Source: Nymphaea colorata
Lineage: Eukaryota > Streptophyta > Magnoliopsida > Nymphaeales > Nymphaeaceae
Reading direction: 5' to 3'
Assembly: GCF_008831285.2 (NCBI RefSeq)
Contig: NC_045140.1
Span: 10,970,505-11,034,504, forward strand
DNA: 64,000 bases
The position numbers were made by a program, and so were the translations under genes. A model generated the notes under the pieces. It did not search any database and was not told where the DNA came from. It worked only from the letters and a program-made list of their open reading frames with translations. This document shows, one piece after another, positions 55,580-64,000 of the stretch. Each line of letters opens with the position of its first letter. Position 1 is the stretch's first letter.

Positions 55580-56160
55580 GTTTAGTGTACAGGAGCATGA
55601 ACATTGATGCAGGATGTCATTAGCTTGACATAGGAGTCACAATTCATATTATAGAAGTCTCCACCATTATCAAATTGGATGGTGAATGTTGAAAATCTAA
55701 GTTGTTTTTCAACTAACAACTTGGAAATTTTGAAGCATTCTACAATTTTGGATTTTGCCTTGAGAGGGAACAACCATGAGTAGCGAGAAAATTATCCATT
55801 ATAAGTAAAAAATATTTGTATCCATATCTAGATGTCACCCGACCAAGGCCCCAAATATCCATGTGAAGCATTTCCAGTGGCCAAGCAGCATGAAAATTAG
55901 AGAGAGGAAAAGGGTGATTATGCAATTTTGAATGAGAAAATCCACACATGCCGTTTTTTGGAGGAGTTTATGGAAATAAATAATGAGAATTAAGAAAATT
56001 AACAATATTTTTATTGGCATGACCTAGAGAGAAAGACACTGACTTAGAATCAGATTGAAACTAGTTGTTAAACGCTACTCCTTGACATGCTCCACCTTTG
56101 GTTGTTAAGATGGGATGTTATCATTTATGGTTCTTTAGCACCTCATGCAGCAGCACCACC
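55580..56160 (-). pseudogene. minus copia: pre-integrase and integrase
   Basis: SLGHANKNIVNF (pre-integrase), then CGFSHSKLHNHPFPLSNFHA, EMLHMDIWGLGRVTSRYGYK and YFLLIMDNF with the first catalytic Asp, then TIQFDNGGDFYNMNC with the second. The third catalytic Glu region is not recovered. Frameshifts separate the pieces. Confidence 0.85.
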
Positions 56161-56511
56161 TATAACACCTCAAAAGTTTAGTCTCGTATTGAAGATTGTG
56201 AAGAATCTTCAATGACTTATAAATGAAGGTCATTAATGAGATGACTGTCTTGGTTCTTAACCTTTTTAAGTCTGGAGCCGAAATTGTTAGGAGGCGGGTT
56301 GGGATCCGTTGAACCAGTGGCCCGACCTCAAGAGTCGGTTGGGTTGTTAGTGGGTTGGATTGTTATAGTGGTATCATAGCAGTTTCAACACTCAAACATT
56401 GGGTCTCACACAATCTTTAACCTTTTTGAGGCTGGAGCCGCAACTGTTAGGGGGTAGTTTGGAATCCACCGAACCAAGGGCTCGAGCTCAGGAGTAGGTC
56501 GAGTTGTTATA
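56161..56511 (+). mobile_element. TRIM-like miniature LTR retrotransposon
   Basis: 351 bp with imperfect terminal direct repeats. The left repeat (56161-56367) starts tataacacct and ends ttgttata. The right one (about 56402-56511) is shorter and ends gttgttata. Shared words include ttaacctttttxagxctgga, then ggatccxttgaacca and cgaxctcaxgagtxgg. A primer-site-like tggtatcatagc (56369-56380) follows the left repeat. There is no coding capacity, as in TRIM elements. It interrupts the minus copia between protease and pre-integrase. A clean target duplication was not seen. Confidence 0.65.
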
Positions 56512-56963
56512 CCATGCCCATCTGAAAACCTTTTATCACAAATTGATAAGGTAAGAATTCAAAAACACAATTATTATCATATGTAAATTTTTCATAGATA
56601 AAAGATTATGTGGTATCTTGGAAATTGTAAAACGTTCTTAAATGAAGGCGTGCAGGAGAATTCCCCAATCATTTATTGGAGAAGAATGAATGAATAAGGA
56701 ATAAAGGCTTGAGAGTAAACGATTTGCCCATTCATAATCAACAAATAAATTGTCTTTAATTGAAAACAATTACCGATCAGGAGACATTGGCTCTATCATG
56801 AGCTGCTTTATTCTTCATCATATCATTAGCCACTGTATGATTCATCACCCTTGTAACAAGGTACCACTACATCTCTGCATTCTCTTGAAGATTTGTTGCA
56901 AAAAATGCCTATAAAATGCCATAACAAGTCTTGGCCATGCGGCCGTTCTACCACAACATTGAG
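56512..56963 (-). pseudogene. minus copia: gag zinc knuckle and protease region
   Basis: The zinc-knuckle remnant CCGRNGRMAKTCYG (Arg where His is expected, one frameshift) lies next to the LINE junction. It is followed by ATNLQENAEM and, further left, YDNNCVFEFLPYQFVIKGFQ, which matches the copia segment after the protease. Stops occur throughout. Confidence 0.7.
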
Positions 56964-56984
56964 CCGATAAAATGGGAATGTATA

Positions 56985-58165
56985 TCAAAATTGGGGGACA
57001 AGACGTCCCCTAGATACAAAAATTGGGGACAAGAAATCCCTTAGTTACAGTAACAAACCGCAAGACAAAAACAAAAGAGGAAGTATAAATACAACATACA
57101 GAAAAACAAAAAAAAGGTAGAAAAAGAGTGGAAGGACGGACCGACATCATCTCCCAGTCGCAGAAAGAGGACGACGCCACAACTGAATGGCAAAATGAAT
57201 ATCTCCTTGCACAAGACGAGTCGCAGACTCCGACGAAGAGAAGGTGCCCCTGAAGACCCTGTTGTTGCGCTCCTCCCAAATGCGCCACTAAGTTGAAATG
57301 AGCCACAACCTCCAAACACGACCCCAGGAAACAAACAAATTGGGGGAAGGACAGAAAAGAAAAAGAAGACGAATAAAAGGTGAGACTGTAAGGCTACCAA
57401 CAAGGGAAGGCTAGGCAGAGGCAAGGACACTAAAGAATAAAGGACAATATGTAAAAAGGTGGACCCAAGACTCAGCCGCGGTGAGACAGAGGGGACACTG
57501 GTTAGCTAAACTGATTCCAAGCCGTTGTAAGTGGTCAAAAGTATTAACGTGGCCAGCAAGAAGAAGCCAAGCAAAAGCAATGGCACGAGGAGAAGGGCCA
57601 GGGGACCAAAGGGATCGGGGTGGAAGCGACGCTACGGAAGAACCAAAGGAAGTCAGGTAATAAGAAGAAAAGGTAAAACTCTGGGTAGGTGAAAGAGGCC
57701 AGGCAGGGGGTGTAAACGATGGGCGGTCAGCAAGGTGGAGGAAAAGAGGAAGGGCGGAAAGCAGGTCACACCAAAAGTGAGAGGGGGAGATGTGGGAGAT
57801 GGACTCACTCCAAACACTAGGGGAAGACAGATCAAATTTGGAGCAAATGAAAAGGGTGATGGGAGAGTGCTCAGTTGCCAGACGCCACCACCAAGAACAC
57901 ATAGAACACTCACAAGTCCGACTAAGGTTGGTAACCCCAGCACCCCCAAGAAGACGCGGAAAGACAACCATATCCTAACCGCAAGGCGATCTGAAGGCCG
58001 ATCACCATCCCAGATGAAATTACGAATGATTCTGTCAAACCTATTCAGAACAGCCCCAGGAGGTCGAAAGACCGCTAGAGCATGGAGGGGGACAGACGCA
58101 AGACAGTGTTTAGCAAGAGTAATGCGGCTTGAGAGAGAAAGCAGTTTTCCTTGCCAACACTCCAT
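56985..58165 (-). pseudogene. LINE ORF2: C-terminal zinc-binding region and 3' UTR
   Basis: Contains ECWQGKLLSLSSRITLAKHC, then after shifts FPRLLGGAGVTNLSRTCECS, WLLLAGHVNTFDHLQRLGIS with QCPLC (zinc-binding), and the terminal WRIWEERNNRVF-type text near 57270-57300. At least two frameshifts (near 58000 and 57410). It is closely similar to the LINE fragment at 20903-21975. Confidence 0.88.
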
Positions 58166-59295
58166 CCCAAAAGGAGGGTGTCGGAGGTGACAACGTAATC
58201 TGAAGACCTAAATATTCCATAGGCAGACCAGCACCCTTACACCCAAAGCAAGCTTCCGCAAGAAGTACTGTGGCCGGATCCGTCTGGATGAGGGAAAGAT
58301 GACACTTAGAAGAATTAATAGATAGACCCGAGATGTGCTCAAAAACCCGAAGGATGAGCCAAGTTCTCACAACCTGTTGACGAGAAGCAGTGCCAAACAA
58401 GAGAAAGTCGTCAGCATACTGAAGGGTGGAGAAGGTCTGTAAGTGGGGGAGTGAATGCGGTGTAAGGAAGCCAACGACCGCAGCGTGACAAAATAAAGCA
58501 GAAAAACACTCGGCAACCAAGTTGAAAAGCAAAGGCGATAACGGACAACCTTGACGAAGGCTGCGACCGAGAGAAAATAATTCCCCACACAACCCATTGA
58601 AGGAGAACGCAAGCTGGGCTCCAGTGACAAGCGAAAGGATCCACTGTCTAAACGACGGACCAAATGCAAGGGGGGTAAGGAGGTGAGAAAGGAACTCCCA
58701 ACTAACTGAATCAAAAGACTTAGAGATGTCCAACTTAAGGATGAAAGAAGGAAGACGCAGACAGTATAGGGAGTGAACCACCTCATTGGCGAAGACAACC
58801 GCGTCATGCAAACACCGGCCTTTGATGAAGGCAACCTGAAAGGGATTAATGATGGAAGGCAAAACAGGTGCAAGCCGTAAGGAAAGCAACTTGACGATAA
58901 TCTTATAAGGTGTGCCTAAAATGGAGATCGGGCGAAAGTGGGTGAGGTCCGTAGGGTTAGGACGCTTAGGCATCAAGACGCATGTGGCTCGATTAAACTC
59001 TTTAAGAAAGACGGAGTTGGAGGCAAACTCATCACAAAACGCAAACACATCGGTGCTACAAGCCTCCCAAAATGTGCAAAAAAATTCAATAAGAAAACCA
59101 TCAATGTCGGGCGTCTTACCACCACCAAGGTCCCAGACAGCGCTTTTGATCTCTTGGTGCAGAAAGGGCTGCTCAAGAGAGATCGCACACGAGACTAAGA
59201 GGGATGAGAGGTGAAAGTCCGGCAACGGTGCACGGAAGCGAAGAGGCTTAGAGTAAAACTCTCAAAAATGAGCAGTCAAAGCCGGGAAAATGTCA
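58110..59295 (-). pseudogene. LINE ORF2: reverse transcriptase
   Basis: One open stretch of 371 codons (59225-58110) carries most of the RT domain: RPISILGTPYKIIVKLLSLR, FIKGRCLHDAVVFANE, LKLDISKSFDSVSWEFL (catalytic Asp), RQGCPLSPLLFNLV, and LQYADDFLLFG (catalytic YADD). The thumb region (YLGLQIT) ends just before a frameshift near 58165. The RT core itself looks undamaged. Confidence 0.92.
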
Positions 59296-60452
59296 TCACC
59301 AAGGAAAACCTTGTGCCCAATAACCAATGGACTGAAGCAACGTCTCGCGGCGCCTTTGAGAGGCGGCCAAGTGGAAGAATCTAGAATTATGGTCTCCAGT
59401 CGAAAGCCAACCCAACCTAGACCGTTGTTGCCAGTGGATGGACTCCCTAATCCGCCACTCCTGAGCAAGACACTGGAGACAAAGGAGACGGGAAGACTGA
59501 TCTATAGAAATATTGTCAGAAGACTGAATGGACAGGATCTCTTCATCCCAAACAGCCACTTTAGAAAATTTGCCACTCCTAAAAATGCGTTTCCAGGCAA
59601 AAACCTCATTCTTGATGGAGTGTAATTTCCGTGAGAGCCTAAAAGCAGCCCACCTACCATTCATGATGTGAGCCCACCATTTGGGGACGGCAGCCACAAA
59701 GGACTCATCACAGAGCCACCAATGCTCAAAACGGAACCTGGCGCGCCCGGTACCAACCCTACCCCGAAGAAGGGAAAGGAGTAGCGGAGCATGATCAGAC
59801 AAGTGCCTTGGTCCTAGAACCAAGGAGGACGAAGGAAACACAGAGAACAGCTCGGGCGAGAGGAAGACACGGTCCAGCCTACGGAAAGTGGGAGGGCTCC
59901 TATTGTTGGACCAAGTAAACTCACTGTTATTCAGAGGCACGTCAAAAAGACCGAACACTTCAATGAACGAGTGAAAAGCAGACATGGACGAACCGTAAGT
60001 GATAGGGGAGGAAGAATCAGCAGGGCTAAGCAAACAATTGAAGTCTCCTGCTAAAAGCAAAGGTAAAGGAGCAAGCTGACGAGCTTGATGTAGCTCAGCC
60101 CACAGCTGGCCCCGCAAAGCCCCAACGCAAGGGCCATAGACCGCAGTAACTAAGACTGAGCCATTGGGCCAGAGACCAGAGAGGCTGAGATAGAGTACCT
60201 ACCAACATGCACAACCACTCCTGTAAGAGGCACAGACCAAGCCAGCAGGATGCCGCCAACGACCCCATTAGCAGGTAGGAAACCAAAGGACGGCTGACGC
60301 AACAACGTACGAACACAAGAATGAGAGATCAATGACAGCTTAGTCTCAACCACGATAAGCAGAGAAGGTCCATGTTGACGGACCCAGGATGAGAGATATC
60401 TACGCCGATAACGGGCATTCAGGCCCCGCACATTCCAGCACGCAACCCTCAT
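59296..60452 (-). pseudogene. LINE ORF2: APE-type endonuclease
   Basis: Nicks target DNA to prime reverse transcription. It starts MRVACWNVRGLNARYRRRYL with the Asn of the active site, then VVETKLSL with the Glu. After a shift near 60150 it continues with LLLAGDFNCLLS (GDFN) and HLSDHAPLLLSL (SDHAP, the catalytic His). Key catalytic residues are present; the frame breaks near 60150 and 59300. Confidence 0.88.
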
Positions 60453-60583
60453 TGGGGAACCACGCGAAGCGACATACGCCTGGTTGTCCTAGACGCACCG
60501 GGGGGGAGGATGGAGGCTGCAGAAGCCCCAATCCTACGCAATTCCATCCGCAACCTAGCGAGGTTGGAGTGGGAGAGCGGTGC

Positions 60584-61490
60584 TTGAGATATTGTGGGAT
60601 TTCTTTGATAACCATCATAATTATTATTGGAATCATGATGGCAATGAGACTGATTATTATTATAGTTACCTTGCCCCTGTTGGAAATTTTAGTTTCCCCA
60701 ACCCTAACCTTGAAACCTACCACACCACCACCACCACCGCCAAGGCCATGATAGAAGCCTCGTACTTGACCTTGGAATGCACTAAAGGCTGTTTGATTCA
60801 CAACTTGGGACACAGTTTGAGAAGTCTCACCTTCGGTTGAAGGAGACTTGAGCAAGTCAAGTCTCTTTTCTTGATTGAGTAAAAAAATCAAATAACTCAG
60901 CAAAAGAAATTGTTAAAGCATTAGATTCAGCAGTAAGAGGTGTCAAAAAGCTCTCATAATCAGACGAGAGCCCATTTATAGTGATCTGTACAAGATCAAT
61001 ATCAGCTCTTTACTGCCCTATAGCAGATAATGTGTCCACTAGAAATCTGATCCTCTCCCAATAGGATTGCATATTCATGTTACCCTTCTTTATAAAGTGC
61101 AACTCTGTTGGAAGATTACTCTCAGTACAGACTGAGAGCTATACAATTTTCTAGAATAATCTATGATTCCCTAGCAAAAATTGAACGCAGAATCTGACCA
61201 AGCATAGAATCACTCACTATTGCATTTATCCAACTGAGCACAAGTCTATCTAACGTATGCCACTACTTGTTAGTCTGGATTTGGTTCATTTTTGTCATCC
61301 TCGATGACTGTTTGAGGAGGAGCCGATCTGGTTCCCACAACAAACTCAAGAAGATCCTGTGATTCCATGACTGATTTAATTTGACTTTGCCAATGAAGAT
61401 AGTTATTGCCATTAAGCTTGACTGAGGCCAAGGCGATGATGGTGTTCTACTGAGTTGAAGATGACGCTGTACTATTTCTTGAAGTGGAAG
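60584..61490 (-). pseudogene. minus copia: gag N-terminal part
   Basis: UBN2-type gag with stops: NYLHWQSQIKSVMESQDLL-like text in several frames near 61350-61420, WHTLDRLVLSWINAIVSDSM, QSYWERIRFLVDTLSAIGQ, LITINGLSSDYESFLTPLTA and SFAELFDFFTQSRKE, then an Asn/Tyr/Gln-rich stretch (NYNNNQSHCHHDSNNNYDGY) up to the LINE junction. The order and motifs are characteristic. Confidence 0.85.
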
Positions 61491-61502
61491 GCTCTGATAC
61501 CA
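61491..61502 (-). other. minus copia primer binding site
   Basis: On the minus strand this reads tggtatcagagc, complementary to initiator-Met tRNA. It fixes the orientation and the inner edge of a 5' LTR that must begin at 61503. Confidence 0.85.
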
Positions 61503-62428
61503 TACAGAAAGAGGAAAAGAGAAAATGATTGTGAATAATATTTTCCACACAATTTGTTACATCATGATAAGCACATATATACTTCTATAAAGAGATGAGG
61601 CTTCGCATAATAGTATAGATATGTAACACGATAATTGTGGAAACAGAATTTTAAATTTGAATGCAAAATATATTTGTGTACACTTTATTGAACATTTGGT
61701 TGAAAATTTTGGAAGTGTGTGGGAAGAAAATAAAATGAAAACAAAAATATATAAAACAAAATAGATGAATTGAAATAAGCTAATGACAAAATATAACACT
61801 ATGCAACATGATATGTGAGTTGAATGATGTACCGTATGTCCACCTAAGCCTCAAAGCAAACAATAACCTTAAAAACATAAGAGTATAACCTTGGAGGTTT
61901 TACATGAAAGGTGGTTTCCCCTAACTGAACATTAGAAGCGAAAACAAAAGCTCTTGCAATGGTTGATGATTTAGTAATGGTTTATGGTGTTCAAACAGTA
62001 GATTGTGGTGCATTTAGCCATGGTTTTTAAATATTTAGCTATATAAAAGAGATACAATCCATAGAGAAAAGTGGCAGAATAATAATTTCTAGTATTTCAA
62101 ACAAAGTACATACACCTACGAAAGTTTTTTTCTTACCTTCCCTTCCCACCAACTATTAAAACCTCTTTTTTCCTTCGCTTCTAAATTTACTTGAGCATTG
62201 TGGCATAAAACTCTCAAGGTTATTCACAGGTCTTCATGGCTCTATTATCTGCCCACCCATTTAGCTGCACCAAACCACTGACAGCAACCAGCTGCTAAAA
62301 GTTATGGGTATAAGGAGAATAAGGGCTTAAACTCTTCTTTATGTGACCTCATAGGGAATTTGGGTTCAGCCTAAAATGGCGTTTTGGATGCAAAATAACA
62401 CTTTGCCTCCAAAAATGCCAAAAGTTAA
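61503..62428. other. presumed 5' LTR of the minus copia, then AT-rich DNA
   Basis: Sequence to the right of the primer site should be the 5' LTR (minus orientation), but without the partner LTR its outer edge cannot be set. Beyond it the DNA is AT-rich without features. Confidence 0.4.
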
Positions 62429-62676
62429 GAGGGTGTTTGGATGAGCGTTTGGCTGTCATAAAAAACTGAGCTTGAGAAAGACATGGCTTTGAGAAAACCA
62501 GGTTTTCTAAAAGAGATTGAAAACCTGACCCCTCCTAGGTTATTCTATAAACTGGGTTTTGAGTGTATCACCAAAACAAAGAAACCATGTTCTCAAAACT
62601 CATGAAAAATTGTGGTTTCCATAAGACCAAATTTTTTACTAAACTAAGTTAAATGAGGTTGTCATTCAAACGCCCC
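62429..62676. mobile_element. MITE-like element with TTAA flanks
   Basis: About 248 bp flanked by ttaa (62425-62428 and 62677-62680). The left end gagggtgtttggatga and the right end read inward (ggggcgtttgaatgac) form an imperfect terminal inverted repeat (12 of 14 in the core). The interior is rich in gxxTTTTxxAAAAC-type self-complementary words. TTA/TAA duplications fit a Tourist/PIF-type MITE; TTAA would fit piggyBac-like. No coding capacity. Confidence 0.5.
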
Positions 62677-62680
62677 TTAA

Positions 62681-63853
62681 ATTTGTTACAAACCAAGCTT
62701 TGATAAAAACTAATTTTTCAAATAATTCTAAAGAACATGCAGCCGTCTTCCAGGTTTTAAGATGGGTTTTTGCCTACCCAAGTTATAATAATATCATAAA
62801 TCAATTCATTTTTGTTATCCGATCAAAAAAACCAGGTAACCTGTTTTTGTTTTATAAATTAAACAGGAAACATTTCGAAAACGTATTAAAAAACTGGATT
62901 TCAGGTAATAAAATTTTGTGATATTTTTAAGTGGCATCCTAAAGCAACCGGAGTGTTTCATACCCAACCAACATTTTTTGGCTATTTATTTCTTTCCCTG
63001 CCCCCAACAAAAGCATTAAAAGCATAGAAGTGATGGTCCTTAGCTCAATTTCCATCCGTGGGCCCAACAACTGTACAACAAAATAAAAGTAACGTTCATC
63101 CAGCTAGCCTGCTCAGCCAGAGTGTCTACCAATTGGCAAAATCACGCAATATTTTGACGTCAAAGGGGGTGTGCATGTATGACGTATGACCAATTATAAA
63201 TCTTAGAAATCTCACAAGCGTCGGAAGGTTTTTGAATGATAGCTCTGTCAGCGCGTCAAAAAGGAGGACAAAATATAAATATTAGAAATCGCGCGGACCT
63301 CGAAAGGTTTTTGTACACAGCCTGTATATGGCATAAATAAATACTTTAAAGCTGTAAAATGTTAAAAATATTTTCAGGAGAATCTTTTTTATTTTTATTG
63401 ATTGCATCTCTGTTACAGATGGTTAATTAAGTTTCGTAAGTGATTCGACCAATTATATACTTTTTCCATATTTTAAATTCTTTTTTTTACAAAATCTATT
63501 ATTTGCACATCACAAAAATATGTCTTTCGAAATGACCACAAAAGATTCCTAGAAAGTAAGCCAGGCCGTTACAAAATCTACAATGTTAACAAAACATGCA
63601 AACGTAACAGTTTTTCAATGTGAAATAAATTTCTATTCTACGCGAATTAACGATCTAACTTTTTCATCTTAATTACAATAACTAATTCTATAATATATGG
63701 GGTGACGTCCCATGAGTTTGCAAAGGAATTATGAAACTGATCATTCAGATATAATTTTGTCTCTATATCGGACGGACAACGAGTGAAACCAATATAAAGT
63801 AGCTCACGATAATCAAAATCTGCCTTTAACCTCCAATTCACCATGTCTCTAAG
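62681..63853. other. gene-free AT-rich intergenic DNA
   Basis: A loose direct repeat of about 55 bp (words ataaatxttagaaatc and cgxaaggtttttg) occurs at about 63193 and 63272. Nothing else recognised. Confidence 0.4.
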
Positions 63854-64000
63854 TAGGGGTGGGTATAGGGCCGGGCCGGCCAGCCCAGCCCAGGCCTGGC
63901 CCAATAATATTGCGGTCCGAGCCGTGGCCAGGCCCAGCCCGGCCCAGGCCTGGCCCAATAATATTGCGGTCCGGGCCGTGGTCAGGCCCGGCCCTGAGAG
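63854..64000. mobile_element. GC-rich hAT-like terminus, cut by the window edge
   Basis: Begins taggggtgggtatagggc, then dense GGCCCGG/CCAGGCC words. Within it a 54-bp unit (landmark ccaataatattgcggtccg at 63901 and 63955) is repeated twice with few differences. The start and composition parallel 25654-25875. The rest of the element lies outside the window. Confidence 0.5.

Larger units (their letters stand above)
56964..60583 (-). mobile_element. L1-type LINE inserted in the minus copia gag
   Basis: About 3.6 kb. Both ends are flanked by ttgag (56959-56963 and 60584-60588). Removing the element and one copy joins the gag text ...NPTISQ directly to CCGR..., which supports the boundaries. ORF2 starts near 60452 and covers endonuclease, reverse transcriptase and the C-terminal zinc-binding part, broken by frameshifts. 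ORF1 is absent, so it is 5'-truncated. The 3' end (minus-strand ...attttatcgg) has no poly(A) and is shared with the LINE at 20903-21975. Confidence 0.9.
54791..61502 (-). mobile_element. decayed minus-strand copia carrying two nested insertions
   Basis: Reading leftward: primer site 61491-61502, gag to 60584, interruption by a LINE (56964-60583), gag zinc knuckle and protease 56512-56963, interruption by a TRIM-like element (56161-56511), pre-integrase and integrase to 55580, linker and first part of RT to about 54800. The 3' half of RT, RNase H and the 3' LTR are missing at the junction with the plus-strand copia. All coding pieces contain stops or shifts. Confidence 0.88.

Noticed and set aside
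60400-60903. Gly-rich and Ile-rich minus-strand frame as a novel protein
   Set aside because: It spans the junction of copia gag and LINE; the residues are out-of-frame readings of an Asn-rich gag linker.

Overview
The window looks like nuclear DNA from a flowering plant. It carries intronless plant L-type lectin receptor-like kinase (LecRK) genes, plant Ty1/copia and Ty3/gypsy (chromodomain) retrotransposons primed by initiator-Met tRNA, a plant L1-type LINE, hAT-like and other small DNA transposons, and long AT-rich intergenic stretches. No bacterial-style operon, CRISPR array or rRNA was seen. The species cannot be named from sequence alone.

The only clearly functional host gene is the LecRK at 16613-18622 (669 aa, plus strand). 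Two paralogues follow on the same strand, at 34757-42648 and 49825-51866, forming a dispersed tandem cluster of three. Both are pseudogenes. The middle copy is split inside its membrane span by a young copia element (303-bp LTRs with one mismatch, exact 5-bp target duplication) and has two deletions and a nonsense codon in its kinase half. The third copy has a stop codon in the signal peptide, a TA-dinucleotide frameshift after the membrane span, and a changed catalytic HRD motif.

Layout. 1-10.6 kb: gene-poor, with a hAT-like element (570-1614, 8-bp target duplication), a weak LINE-ORF1-like remnant, coding-like islands of unknown identity at 4.3-6.9 kb, two G-quadruplex-type tracts and microsatellites. 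10.6-16.1 kb: a decayed minus-strand gypsy chromovirus with both LTRs and its target duplication, ending about 480 bp before the intact LecRK. 18.6-34.7 kb: intergenic DNA with a 5'-truncated LINE, two copia remnants, hAT-like GC-rich sequence, a foldback element, an unidentified two-exon coding fragment and a degenerate tandem repeat of about 450 bp. 34.7-51.9 kb: LecRK copies 2 and 3 with copia-1 inside copy 2 and copia-2 just after it. 53.7-61.5 kb: a nest in which a minus-strand copia was broken by a small TRIM-like element and by a 3.6-kb LINE. 61.5-64 kb: AT-rich DNA with a MITE-like element and, at the window edge, a GC-rich hAT-like terminus.

I found no convincing new biological system. 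The most informative signals are the stepwise dismantling of the LecRK cluster, the resolvable nested insertions with their target duplications, and a few coding-like islands and foldback repeats that I could not identify.
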